64,000 nucleotides of DNA from Anaerolineaceae bacterium (lineage in GTDB: Bacteria > Chloroflexota > Anaerolineae > Aggregatilineales > Phototrophicaceae), in NCBI GenBank assembly GCA_002699585.1, contig PABP01000014.1:620001-684000 (forward strand). Reading direction: 5' to 3'. Position numbers and translations under genes: made by a program. The notes below the pieces were generated by a model. That model saw only the letters and a program-made list of their open reading frames with translations, ran no database searches and had not been told where the DNA came from. Numbering within the stretch: position 1 is the first letter of the stretch; each line of letters starts with the position of its first letter. This document shows, piece after piece, positions 1-8,404 of this stretch.

Positions 1-3000
1 ATGACACATCCGTTGTGATGACCAGATCGCGGCCTTCGGTCCCGGCATCAACTGTGGAAGCCACCTGCAACGTGAGCAGGAAATTGGGCGGTACGACAGT
101 CTTGCCATAGTCGCAGGTGATGACTGTCGGGCTGCCGCTGCCACCCGTAACACTGCTGACTGTCGGGCAGTCATCGCCAGTGTAGGTCAGGCCAATCGGC
201 AGTGTATGTTCGATGACCACACCTTCTGCAGGTGCGGGACCATTATTGGTTGCCTCCGCCATGGTAGCCATGATCGCGCCTTCTGCCGGGGTTTCCTCAC
301 TGGCGTTGATGCCTGCCTCAAGGTCGGCTTCACCGCTGATGTCCATCGTGAGCACTTCCACGCGGTTGCCGCTGGCATTGTGATGATGCAGCAGCAAGAT
401 TTCCGGCGGTGTGGTCGTGCTGCTCAGGTCATAATCAACCGGGATGTACAGCCCGTCGAAGTCCGGGTACCAGGGCATGCCTGGGAAGGGACCGCCTTGC
501 AAGCCACTGTCATCATTGAAGCTAAAGGGTGCTGTTGCGATGTCGTAGCTGATGTACGGCCCTGGCGTTGTAATGCGTGTCGAATCAGTGAAGTTCAACT
601 CGCCCAGGACATCCACATAGAAGTTGATGTTGGAGTCGGCACTGGTCAGCCCCAGGTCACTTGCCGGGATGGGGAAGACCACGACGTTGTTGTTCAGTAG
701 ATATGTGTCGTATGTATTTGCTAAGTACTCGTTCGGAATAAGCAAGTCTAGGACAGAAGACGTGTTCAAATCCTGCCAGAAGCCGATGAAAACATCACTG
801 GGATCATCAGCCACGCCGAACGCACTGGCGGCGGTTCCCAGGTCCCAGTTAAACAGATTCAAATCTTCGACCTGATCACCATCGGTGTCAAAGTAAATAT
901 CGAACAGTGTTTCATAGGCGTTGGCTGTGCTCCAATCGCCGTAGACCGTGAGCGCCATGTAGATGGTCGTATCAGCCAGGGCCGCATTCAGATTGCCATC
1001 ATTTTCACTCAGCCAATAGCTTAAATCCGATGCCAGTCCGATGTACTGCAAGTCGCCTCGGTCGTACCCGGCTGGGCTGAAGGCGTCGTTCGGGCTTTCA
1101 TATACCTTCTCAAAGGCTGTGACCATCGACAACGTATCGTAAGGCCAATTCACGCCGGTAAAGATGTCTGTACCGGTCAGGTCGATGGTGGTGACGCCTG
1201 TTGCCGCTGTGCTGACGGTGACGGTATCGTCGGCTGCTGCCATATTAGAAGCCGGACGCGGTACGGCATGCACGGCTACGCGCAAGCTGCTGCTCGTATC
1301 CGTCGGTGTCAGCACCACATAGCCGCCTTCTTCCGCCACGAAGTGACGGGGGCCACTAGCGAGCAGCCTGCTCTGGATGAGGTCGGTCGTCGCATCCGGC
1401 GTATGCGGTTGGCTGGCGGTTGGGTCCAGCGTCAGCGTAACGGTGACCGTTGTACTGCCTCCCGCCGGAACATTGATGCTCGATGGCGACACGCTGAACG
1501 CGGCCATTGACGTGTCATTGCGCTGGTCGAACGTGACGTTATACGTCCGCGGTGTTGCCCCCAGGTTACGTACGGTGATTGTCTGGTTGATGGTCTGGGC
1601 TGTCACCGCTTCGATCAGGCCGAAGGAGACGCTCACGCGCTCTGGTGCGTTGGTCGCATAAGCCACCGTCTCTGTATTAATCGCATTGGCCAGGTCCACA
1701 CGGCCACTACCCACCCGGCTGACGCCATAGTTCGAGCCTGTCTGGTCCGGTTGGGTCCAGACATCGTTTGCCGCCGTATTCATCAACAGCGCCTTGATCT
1801 GGCCAACGGTCCAGGTGGGATGTAGCTCGCGCATGAGCGCAGCCGACCCGGTGACATGCGGGGATGCCATTGACGTACCGCCCAGGGTGGTGCCTTCCGT
1901 CCCGCTGCCGACATCTGTGCTGAATATGAAGTCACCAGGGGCGGCCAGGTCGGGTTTCAGGATTTGCAGGCCGGTTTCCGCATCCATACGCGGCCCGCGT
2001 GACGAGAAGCTGCTGAGCTGGTCGCCTTCGCTAAAGCTGAGTGTCGTCTTTAGTGTGGAGTCCATTGTGGCGTTAAATGCGCTTGGGTTGGCCAGAATAT
2101 TGAGGCCATCTTCGCGCAGGATCGACATGCAAGCAACCGGAGCCTTGCCCGTACCATAACCACAGCTCAACAGGATGAAGGGTGCGTCCTCTGCGGGTGT
2201 CACGGCCAGGATACCTGCAAGCTGGCCCCCACTGCCATCGCCCACGTAACCCAGCGTATCAACAGCGGTCGTCATACGGGTGTTCGACCCACATGCGCCA
2301 TCATTCCAGTCGAAAATGACGATGTACGGATCGCTGTCATCGGGTACGCTGGTATAGTCACTTGCGGAACAGCCCCCTGTGCCGCCGCTGCCTGCATCGC
2401 CAACACGCACGACATCGGCTGGACCAAAGGTGCCCGTGGCCCCGTTCACTGATTGGGCCGCTGGAATCGTTGTGGGGTAGCTGGCATAACTGCCATCACC
2501 CACATTAAGCTGGACGCCGTTGTAGCTCGTGTCATTGGTGGTCGATGCCACCGCAATTGCACTTTCGGCTACGTTGGGCGCGCCGTTGACGTAGAAGGTG
2601 TCGCCTTCATTACCCGCGCTGCCGACCATAACGACGCCAGCTTGCGAAGCGAGGTCGAACTGCTGCGTCAGGAATTCCTGTGGGCTACCATAGAATCCGC
2701 CGTAGCTGTTGTTGGTGACATCCAGGCGGTCATCTGGGTTGAGGTCGCCGTTGGGGTCCATCGCGAATTCAAGCGCCTGGGCTGCGGCCGTAAAACTCAC
2801 TGAAGAGCTGCAATCACCGATTTTTAATGCATAAATGTCGGCTTGTGGGGCTACACCGGGACCAATTTTGAGATTGAAGGCTGTGACCGAGGCATCATAA
2901 GGTCCGGTATAGGTAGTGCCGTTATCATTGACGCCGCTACCCGCCGCTGTACCCGCCACATGCGACCCATGCCCATTACAATCGATGGGGTCATCATCTG

Positions 3001-3835
3001 GGTTAAGCGGCGCGCCTGCACTCCATCCGTCACCGACGAAATCGTAGCCACCAACAACCCGGCTGCCATCAAAACCAATGTCAGCGAGGGTACTGCTGTC
3101 ATTGCTGCTATACGTCGCGCTGCTGCCGCTGCCATTGAAGTTCGCATGGGTATAGTCCACGCCACTGTCGATGATGCCCACGCGGATACCCGTGCCTGTC
3201 ATGCCTGTGTCGTTCTCCCAGGCACTAATCGCACCGATGAAGGGCACGCTGTCGGCGTTGGTCAATTCACCAAATTGATCGGGAATAACCCGTGCCACAC
3301 CGGGCAGCGCGTTGATGGCATCCAGGTTGGCCGCGTCGATTCGCATGACCAGGGCGTTCCCTGTAATGGTGATATGGCCCAGCGTCTGCACATTGAACTG
3401 GCTTTGCATCGTGCTCAGTAAACTTTGCTGCTGTGCCATCAGGCTCACACTGCGGCTGGCCACCTGCGGGACGAGGGCGTCCGGGTTGGCTGCGCTCTGG
3501 CTCTGCCAGATGCTGCCAGCGGCGGCACCTTCTAGCTCCACCAGCACCGTAATCGGCCCACTTTCAGGAACAATTGCGTTTGGCAGCACATAATCCGGGT
3601 CGAGCGCACCGAGCGCTTCAATGTCCAGCGTGCTGCGTGTCAGGCCCAGGTCATTGCGATTGATGGTAGGACGCACCGGCGTGTCGTCATCGACCTGGGC
3701 ACGGCTGATGCTATTGGCGTTGATGCTGCTGGGCGGTTCCTGGGCACTGCTGGCACCAATGGCCAGGACCAGGCATAAAATCAGCGCGAACGTTATGCTG
3801 CGCTGTGTCATTAGACGTAAACGGTGTATTTTCAT
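1..3835 (-). CDS. Secreted subtilisin-like serine peptidase (S8 family), 3' end beyond the window
   Basis: An uninterrupted minus-strand frame of 1278 codons runs from an ATG at 3835 off the left edge, so the C terminus is missing. A signal peptide (about residues 1-31, hydrophobic ITFALILCLVLAIGASSA) is followed by an I9-like propeptide (about 94-190) and a subtilase domain. The catalytic triad is visible: Asp223 in GIIDSGVDYTH, His289 in NGHGSHVAGT and Ser655 in GTSMASPHVTG. The long gap between His and Ser holds a PA-like insert, as in lactocepin/cucumisin-type subtilases. After about residue 740 come Fn3-like and DUF11-like beta domains (NNGPAPAEGVVIEHTLP region), which suggests a cell-surface or secreted enzyme degrading protein outside the cell. 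The missing C terminus would show whether it carries a surface anchor. Family assignment is firm; the substrate is unknown. It lies 75 bases downstream of a small propeptide-like gene on the same strand. Confidence 0.93.
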   Translation of the reverse strand, partial: MKIHRLRLMTQRSITFALILCLVLAIGASSAQEPPSSINANSISRAQVDDDTPVRPTINRNDLGLTRSTLDIEALGALDPDYVLPNAIVPESGPITVLVELEGAAAGSIWQSQSAANPDALVPQVASRSVSLMAQQQSLLSTMQSQFNVQTLGHITITGNALVMRIDAANLDAINALPGVARVIPDQFGELTNADSVPFIGAISAWENDTGMTGTGIRVGIIDSGVDYTHANFNGSGSSATYSSNDSSTLADIGFDGSRVVGGYDFVGDGWSAGAPLNPDDDPIDCNGHGSHVAGTAAGSGVNDNGTTYTGPYDASVTAFNLKIGPGVAPQADIYALKIGDCSSSVSFTAAAQALEFAMDPNGDLNPDDRLDVTNNSYGGFYGSPQEFLTQQFDLASQAGVVMVGSAGNEGDTFYVNGAPNVAESAIAVASTTNDTSYNGVQLNVGDGSYASYPTTIPAAQSVNGATGTFGPADVVRVGDAGSGGTGGCSASDYTSVPDDSDPYIVIFDWNDGACGSNTRMTTAVDTLGYVGDGSGGQLAGILAVTPAEDAPFILLSCGYGTGKAPVACMSILREDGLNILANPSAFNATMDSTLKTTLSFSEGDQLSSFSSRGPRMDAETGLQILKPDLAAPGDFIFSTDVGSGTEGTTLGGTSMASPHVTGSAALMRELHPTWTVGQIKALLMNTAANDVWTQPDQTGSNYGVSRVGSGRVDLANAINTETVAYATNAPERVSVSFGLIEAVTAQTINQTITVRNLGATPRTYNVTFDQRNDTSMAAFSVSPSSINVPAGGSTTVTVTLTLDPTASQPHTPDATTDLIQSRLLASGPRHFVAEEGGYVVLTPTDTSSSLRVAVHAVPRPASNMAAADDTVTVSTAATGVTTIDLTGTDIFTGVNWPYDTLSMVTAFEKVYESPNDAFSPAGYDRGDLQYIGLASDLSYWLSENDGNLNAALADTTIYMALTVYGDWSTANAYETLFDIYFDTDGDQVEDLNLFNWDLGTAASAFGVADDPSDVFIGFWQDLNTSSVLDLLIPNEYLANTYDTYLLNNNVVVFPIPASDLGLTSADSNINFYVDVLGELNFTDSTRITTPGPYISYDIATAPFSFNDDSGLQGGPFPGMPWYPDFDGLYIPVDYDLSSTTTPPEILLLHHHNASGNRVEVLTMDISGEADLEAGINASEETPAEGAIMATMAEATNNGPAPAEGVVIEHTLPIGLTYTGDDCPTVSSVTGGSGSPTVITCDYGKTVVPPNFLLTLQVASTVDAGTEGRDLVITTDVS

Positions 3836-3836
3836 G

Positions 3837-3856
3837 TATCTATCCCCAAATAGATA
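3837..3856 (-). promoter_or_regulatory. Hairpin holding the ribosome-binding site of the subtilase gene
   Basis: On the minus strand a 7-bp inverted repeat (TATCTAT / ATAGATA) encloses a loop TTGGGG. The loop is the only purine-rich Shine-Dalgarno-like sequence, and the repeat ends one base before the ATG at 3835. Folding would present or hide the G-run, so translation control is possible, but this rests on position alone. Confidence 0.35.
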
Positions 3857-3910
3857 AGCAATATAGCGCCATGCCCCATACATGACGCTTATCGTAAAAG
3901 CTTCCGGTCC

Positions 3911-4507
3911 CTAACGCGATTCCGGCGTGATGACCGGATAACTTGGCACAACGGGTCCAGGTCTGACTCCAGGTGTGATAGGAATTTGCTGGCTCGTGAC
4001 ATCTACGGATAGCATGCGGGCTTGTCCCCGTAATGCGTCTGCGATAGCGACATCGCCAGCAATAACCACGACCACTGTGGCCCAGCGCCCCTGGAACAGG
4101 AAACGTGCTTGCGGATCAATGGCCTGTGCTTGCGCTAAAACGTCTTGCATCAGCGCATCGATCCTGGCGTTTTGGGCATCCAGTGCCGCCATAAACTGCG
4201 TCAGGCTGCCCCCTGCCTGCCTGAACTGCTGCCATGCTACCTGGCTGAGCGGCTCTATATCCAAAACCAGGGTGATTTGGCCTTGTGACTGTGCCGCCAG
4301 GGTGGCGTTCGGAACGATGGGCATCGGCGTGCTAATAGGCAATCCTTGCCGACCGGGTAGGACGCGCGTCGGCAACGGCCTGTCCTGAGCCATGACAACG
4401 CTGCTCTCTCCGCTATAGGCCGCCGCTATCACAAGTGAAGCGATCGTCAACGAAATCAGCAATGCGACGTCTAGAAAACCCTTTTTGATGATGGGCAAAC
4501 CATACAC
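3911..4507 (-). CDS. Small secreted or membrane-anchored protein resembling a free subtilase (I9) propeptide
   Basis: 198 residues with one N-terminal hydrophobic segment (about 12-31) that serves as signal peptide or anchor, then a proline-rich linker and one domain (about 78-175). That domain has the pattern of peptidase inhibitor I9 propeptides: a beta strand ITLVLDIE, a long helix, then RFLFQGRWATVVVVIAG and RMLSVDV. The propeptide of the neighbouring subtilase has the same order (ITVLVELEG ... ITGNALVMRID ... ARVIPD). No catalytic domain follows. It could be a dedicated inhibitor or intramolecular-chaperone-like partner of the subtilase 75 bases downstream. That role is inferred from likeness and position. 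The start is uncertain: GTG at 4507, or TTG nine bases further in. Confidence 0.6.
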   Translation of the reverse strand: MYGLPIIKKGFLDVALLISLTIASLVIAAAYSGESSVVMAQDRPLPTRVLPGRQGLPISTPMPIVPNATLAAQSQGQITLVLDIEPLSQVAWQQFRQAGGSLTQFMAALDAQNARIDALMQDVLAQAQAIDPQARFLFQGRWATVVVVIAGDVAIADALRGQARMLSVDVTSQQIPITPGVRPGPVVPSYPVITPESR

Positions 4508-4645
4508 CTATATTGGCAGTTAATGTAACAATGCTTTTTACCATTTTCACGGAGTACCCGCAACAAAGTAATCGCTGTAGGTTAAGCGACATGTCGTTTT
4601 GTGGATTGGTATCTATTAAAGATGTATTTTGAGAGAGGTATGTGC

Positions 4646-5140
4646 TCAGGCAGGTTGTTCGGCTTCGCTATGTGTCTTGGGGCTGGCCATCGGCATCTCC
4701 TGGGTGCGCGATTCATCTGAAATCGGATTGCCTGCGACCGCATAAATCAGCACACCCACCGCCGACAGCGCGAAACTCGCCAACGTGCCAAAAGCCTGCA
4801 ATTGCCCGAAGTAAATATCCGTCGTTTCCGTGCGGAGATGGCTACCGAAGCCCAGAATATCCGATAAGCCAGCCAGGGAGGCGAACAGCAGCCCGGTCAA
4901 GGCCAGCCGAATGCCGATCTGCTGGGCCAGGTTGGATGGCACGCCCAGGTAAAAGGTGAATTTGACATAGGTAATCGCGCCCAGCATCAGCAGCGATTCG
5001 CCAATCAGCAGCAGCGCGACCTGTACCACGCCAATCGCGGGTGTATCGCGCACGCCAGTGATGCCTGGGAACAGGCCCATCATCGCCAGCATGATGCCCA
5101 TCGCCCCAATTGCTATACCTACCTGCCCAAATCGCTGCAT
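4646..5140 (-). CDS. Hypothetical four-helix membrane protein
   Basis: The product has about 164 residues when started at the ATG at 5140 (MQRFGQVGIAIGAMG). The frame stays open further upstream, but that part is only a translated palindromic repeat, so the shorter start is preferred. Four hydrophobic segments are seen (AIGAMGIMLAMMGLFPG; VQVALLLIGESLLMLGAITYV; IGIRLALTGLLFASLAGL; TLASFALSAVGVLIYAVAG), followed by a charged cytoplasmic tail. I recognise no family and no catalytic motif. Its upstream region carries two REP-like palindromes that separate it from the dipeptidase gene. Confidence 0.6.
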   Translation of the reverse strand: MQRFGQVGIAIGAMGIMLAMMGLFPGITGVRDTPAIGVVQVALLLIGESLLMLGAITYVKFTFYLGVPSNLAQQIGIRLALTGLLFASLAGLSDILGFGSHLRTETTDIYFGQLQAFGTLASFALSAVGVLIYAVAGNPISDESRTQEMPMASPKTHSEAEQPA

Positions 5141-5164
5141 AAGACTCGCACTTCGTTTGTTACC

Positions 5165-5188
5165 GTAGGGGCACGACATGTTGTGCCC
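5165..5188. repeat. REP-like palindrome, family A (imperfect copy)
   Basis: It begins GTAGGGGCAC and its inverse half GTGCCC follows after 8 bases. It resembles the 28-base palindrome 22 bases further on but has lost the outer right half. Confidence 0.65.
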
Positions 5189-5209
5189 AAAACCAACTTT
5201 GCTTCTGCC

Positions 5210-5237
5210 GTAGGGGCACAATATATTGTGCCCCTAC
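5210..5237. repeat. REP-like palindrome, family A (perfect 28-base copy)
   Basis: The sequence GTAGGGGCACAATA is followed directly by its exact reverse complement. The same 28 bases occur at 11110 and 26247. It lies just past the stop codon of the dipeptidase gene, where it could also act as an mRNA 3'-end hairpin. Confidence 0.85.
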
Positions 5238-5249
5238 ACCTCATTTATG

Positions 5250-6317
5250 CTACGTTGGCAATGTCTGGCGCAATTTACGCACCATATTGCCGCCGAAAAT
5301 GGCCGCGACGTCTTCTTCACTGTATCCGCGCTCGTACAGGCCATCTTTCAAATGCCACAAATCCGTAACCGTATCGATCTCCTGCGGTGTACTGGCGGCC
5401 CCAAAACCACCATCGAAGTCGCTACCGAAACCGACATGGCGCGCACTGCCTGTGAGTTGGCACACGTAGTCGATGATGTCGTATATAACGCTGACAGGTA
5501 CCTGCGGGTCGCCCAGCCGCCAGCCCTGCTGCAAAAATTGATTATACATCACCACGCCCATGACCCCATCGCGCTCTGCCAGCAGCCGGATCATTTCATC
5601 GCTGAAGTGGCGATCCGTGTTGCAGAATTTACGCGGGTTGGTGTGGCTGGCGATAATCTGTCCCTCATAGCGCTCCAGTGATTCATAGACAGCTTGTTCG
5701 GCCATATGCGATAGATCGAGCAGGGCGTTGTAGTTGCTCATCTGCCCGAGCAGGTCGTTGCCCAGGGCAGTCAATCCACCGGGAGCGCCTGTGCCGCCAC
5801 TGTAGCGCGTACCGTGCCATGCCGTACCCAGGACGCGCACCCCGCGTTCATACCATTCATCGAACTGTTCCGGCTCAATAATGGGGTCCGCGCCTTCCAT
5901 CAGCACCACCAGCCCATGACGCCGTTCGTTAGGCGGCTTTTCGCCCTCCCAACTGGCCAGCACCGTATCCAGATCGGCCTGATTTTGTACCAGAATGATG
6001 CGCTCGTCTTCATCCGCCAGCCGATGGTAATAATCGAGTTGGCGCGAAGCGGCTTCGTAGGCTTCTGTCGGATTGCGATAGGTGGGTTCTTGGCCAGGAA
6101 CCTTGCTGCTGGTGAGGCCAGCTTGTCCTGGCGCCACGAACAGCGTCGAGAACACCAGCGCCACTCGACCGAGAACCGCATCTGGCATGCCGATAGTCGC
6201 CAGCGGGTAGCCGGTTCCAGCTTCATTCTGGCGATGCTTGAGCGCACCAACGCGGTAATCACGCAGATAAATCGCCTGATTGTAGGCAATATCCTGATGG
6301 GCATCGACGATAAACAT
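5250..6317 (-). CDS. Membrane dipeptidase-type metallopeptidase (M19 family)
   Basis: 355 residues. The start MFIVDAHQDIAYN contains the HxD zinc pair (His7, Asp9) typical of renal-dipeptidase-like enzymes. Further metal ligands follow in order: the bridging Glu in VVLMEGADPI, His in LLDLSHMAEQAV, His in IIASHTNPR, and the late Asp in HVGFGSDFDGG. The enzyme hydrolyses dipeptides, and some relatives cleave beta-lactams or D-amino-acid dipeptides. No signal peptide is seen, so it is probably cytoplasmic. Length and motif order match the family well. The exact substrate is unknown. It is monocistronic by spacing, with repeats downstream. Confidence 0.9.
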   Translation of the reverse strand: MFIVDAHQDIAYNQAIYLRDYRVGALKHRQNEAGTGYPLATIGMPDAVLGRVALVFSTLFVAPGQAGLTSSKVPGQEPTYRNPTEAYEAASRQLDYYHRLADEDERIILVQNQADLDTVLASWEGEKPPNERRHGLVVLMEGADPIIEPEQFDEWYERGVRVLGTAWHGTRYSGGTGAPGGLTALGNDLLGQMSNYNALLDLSHMAEQAVYESLERYEGQIIASHTNPRKFCNTDRHFSDEMIRLLAERDGVMGVVMYNQFLQQGWRLGDPQVPVSVIYDIIDYVCQLTGSARHVGFGSDFDGGFGAASTPQEIDTVTDLWHLKDGLYERGYSEEDVAAIFGGNMVRKLRQTLPT

Positions 6318-6405
6318 AGGGCCGCCTGTCTTTTACATAGTAAATATCACGCCCCACATTCTAGCGCCCCACATCCCATTTGGCGATGTCCGCTCAGCAA
6401 GACCT

Positions 6406-7257
6406 TTATTCACCGTCCTCGCTGCTATCGAACCTCACCACATCTTCAACTAATAGCAAAGCGTTATCGTTGTCACCTGTCACCAATTCGACGACCTGAT
6501 GATAAGGTCTTCTGTCGATCCGATCATGTCGAATGAACTGATATGAAGAGGTCGAGTTGTAGCTTTTCGGCAAAATTCGATGCACTTTCTCACAATTCAA
6601 GCTCAATAAATCGCACTCATAGATATCCATCTGTTCGAAAATGAGTGCCCCTGGCTTGGCATAATAGATCGCATAATAGTTATGGGTACTTGTTGAAGTA
6701 TGCAGAAATAAACCACCACGACTCCCCCACGCTTGGTTTCCATAAGCGCGGGAACCATTGCAAAGCGCGATACTAACCACACATGCTGAAAGAGCAATGA
6801 CCTTCATTTTGTTGCGAGGCAGGGTCAGTTCCCTGAATTTGGCAACAAACCACATGGCAATCGTCGCACCTATTAATGCCACCAACAGCATATCTATTTC
6901 ATTTTCTGCTGTTGATCCGAGCCCAGATAATAAGAATCCAGCAATGGGTATGGTAAACATGGAGACAAGGCCACCACATACAATGGCGAAAATTCGCGCA
7001 AGTACATGCCATGTAGAGAGAATATCCCAGCGCCGCATCAACCAGAAGAATATGATGAATGCCAAAATCAGAACGTAGGAAATGTCGTATCCCCATCCCC
7101 ACCGTGATTTGAACGCAATAGCACCCAAACTCACATCCAAACGGAAGAACAGCATCACCGTCAACGAAAACACAATTATCGCGAACGCCTCATTCTGCGA
7201 GTAGCGATCCACACGCGGCTTCCCCTTGCGTTTAGCCTTCTCCATAGGTTCGGTCAT
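6406..7257 (-). CDS. Hypothetical membrane protein, second member of a tandem paralogous pair
   Basis: 283 residues. The N terminus has a basic stretch (KAKRKGKPRVDRYSQNEAF), followed by about four transmembrane segments up to residue 160 and a soluble C-terminal region ending in an acidic tail (VRFDSSEDGE). Its start codon overlaps the stop of the upstream gene (ATGA). It shares the block YSQNEAFA..VFSL.VMLFF.LD and the ending LVEDVVRF with that gene, so the two arose by duplication and are probably co-translated. A cysteine pair (CDLLSLNCEKVH) matches one in the paralogue (CNSMSIDCESVY). No known family is recognised. Confidence 0.75.
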   Translation of the reverse strand: MTEPMEKAKRKGKPRVDRYSQNEAFAIIVFSLTVMLFFRLDVSLGAIAFKSRWGWGYDISYVLILAFIIFFWLMRRWDILSTWHVLARIFAIVCGGLVSMFTIPIAGFLLSGLGSTAENEIDMLLVALIGATIAMWFVAKFRELTLPRNKMKVIALSACVVSIALCNGSRAYGNQAWGSRGGLFLHTSTSTHNYYAIYYAKPGALIFEQMDIYECDLLSLNCEKVHRILPKSYNSTSSYQFIRHDRIDRRPYHQVVELVTGDNDNALLLVEDVVRFDSSEDGE

Positions 7258-8096
7258 TCTTCACCGCCTTCGCTGCTATTGAACACCACCTCGCCATCGA
7301 CTAGCATCAGTACATTGTCATGCTCGCCTTGGACGAGTTCGAGCACTTCACTGCCAATATGCGATGGATAATATTCGCGTTCCTGAAACCGCCCACGGAT
7401 TGAGTAGACGCTCTCGCAGTCAATGCTCATTGAATTGCATCTGTGTAAAACGACTTGGTCGTACATATCACGCCGGAACCCGCGATAAAAATAGATATAG
7501 TAATTATCTTCAGTAGTGGCCATATGCTCAGAGCGATAGCGAAAGTCAAGTCCATCGTATAGTCCCAAACCCGCTGCAAGGAGGTTCGCAAGAACAAATA
7601 CACTCAGCGCGATAAATTTCATAACGCTTTCGTGAATGGAGATCTTCAATGATTTAAAGGCAAACCAACAGCCGAAAATGACAATAATCAGCGCTGTGAT
7701 GACCACTGGCCAGTCAATAGACGGACCTCCTGACAGGGAACCAACTAACCATGAAAAGAACATGCCTGTGATGATCCAGAGTGGTGACAAAACAAGCGTG
7801 ACTACAATGAAAACCAAGCTAAATCCCCAGGACTCTCGATTTGTGATGAACCCCCAACGGTATAAAAGGCGAAAGAAGCCAAAAGGTATGAAAACAAGAA
7901 TGGCTTTTACAAGCAAGCCTTTGCCCACCATATATTGCAGTGCAATCGACCCGAATATCTCATCCAGCCAGAAGAACAGCATCACCGCCAGCGAAAACAC
8001 CATTACCGCGAACGCCTCATTCTGCGAGTAATGATCCACACGCGACTTGCTCTTGCGCTTCGGCTTTTCCACTAACTGCGTTTCGCTGGTGTTCAT
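7254..8096 (-). CDS. Hypothetical membrane protein, first member of a tandem paralogous pair
   Basis: 280 residues from the ATG at 8096 (MNTSETQLVEKPKRKSK). This start is chosen because AAGGG stands four bases before it and because it aligns with the start of the paralogue. Upstream in-frame codons are probably not translated. The layout is the same as in its neighbour: a basic N terminus, four transmembrane helices, an extracytoplasmic domain with the cysteine pair CNSMSIDC, and an acidic C terminus. The end overlaps the next start by four bases, which indicates translational coupling. Function unknown. Confidence 0.75.
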   Translation of the reverse strand: MNTSETQLVEKPKRKSKSRVDHYSQNEAFAVMVFSLAVMLFFWLDEIFGSIALQYMVGKGLLVKAILVFIPFGFFRLLYRWGFITNRESWGFSLVFIVVTLVLSPLWIITGMFFSWLVGSLSGGPSIDWPVVITALIIVIFGCWFAFKSLKISIHESVMKFIALSVFVLANLLAAGLGLYDGLDFRYRSEHMATTEDNYYIYFYRGFRRDMYDQVVLHRCNSMSIDCESVYSIRGRFQEREYYPSHIGSEVLELVQGEHDNVLMLVDGEVVFNSSEGGEE

Positions 8097-8404
8097 CGCG
8101 CCCTTATCCTGACGTGCTAGGCTCCTCATACAGACATATACCCAGTATAGGCGCGTGTTCCTCAAACCAGCCTAAATATTAGCGACTAATACCCAACGAT
8201 TCGCCACTGGTTCGCACCTAAGTGGCTTCTCGCAAATGTCTATGTGTGCCAGCAAGGCATCCTTTCCCATCACGGGGAAAGGAATGAGGATAGGGGTTCT
8301 TCGAACTTCTTAAGGGACTTGCAATAACTTGGTCGTAAGGTAGGAACACAACCTCCGAAAAAGACATCGATAGCACCAGCGGCAATTATTGAGAGGACAA
8401 ACTT
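8097..8404. other. Divergent intergenic region without a gene
   Basis: It separates the minus-strand membrane-protein pair from the plus-strand oxidoreductase gene. A degenerate G-rich stretch (about 8270-8300, CACGGGGAAAGGAATGAGG) resembles the similar stretches near 23545, 29393 and 55740. A GAGAGGACAAACTT leader with a purine-rich Shine-Dalgarno precedes the ATG at 8405. No open frame here looks coding. Confidence 0.5.

Noticed and set aside
2843..3421. Long plus-strand open frame of 192 codons
   Set aside because: It lies wholly inside the minus-strand subtilase gene, whose catalytic Asp and His motifs are read from the same bases. The plus-strand product has no family motif and no ribosome-binding site.
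5165..5237. A CRISPR-like array formed by the two close palindromes
   Set aside because: There are only two copies, one imperfect, and the same palindrome occurs singly across the window. It is a dispersed REP-type element.
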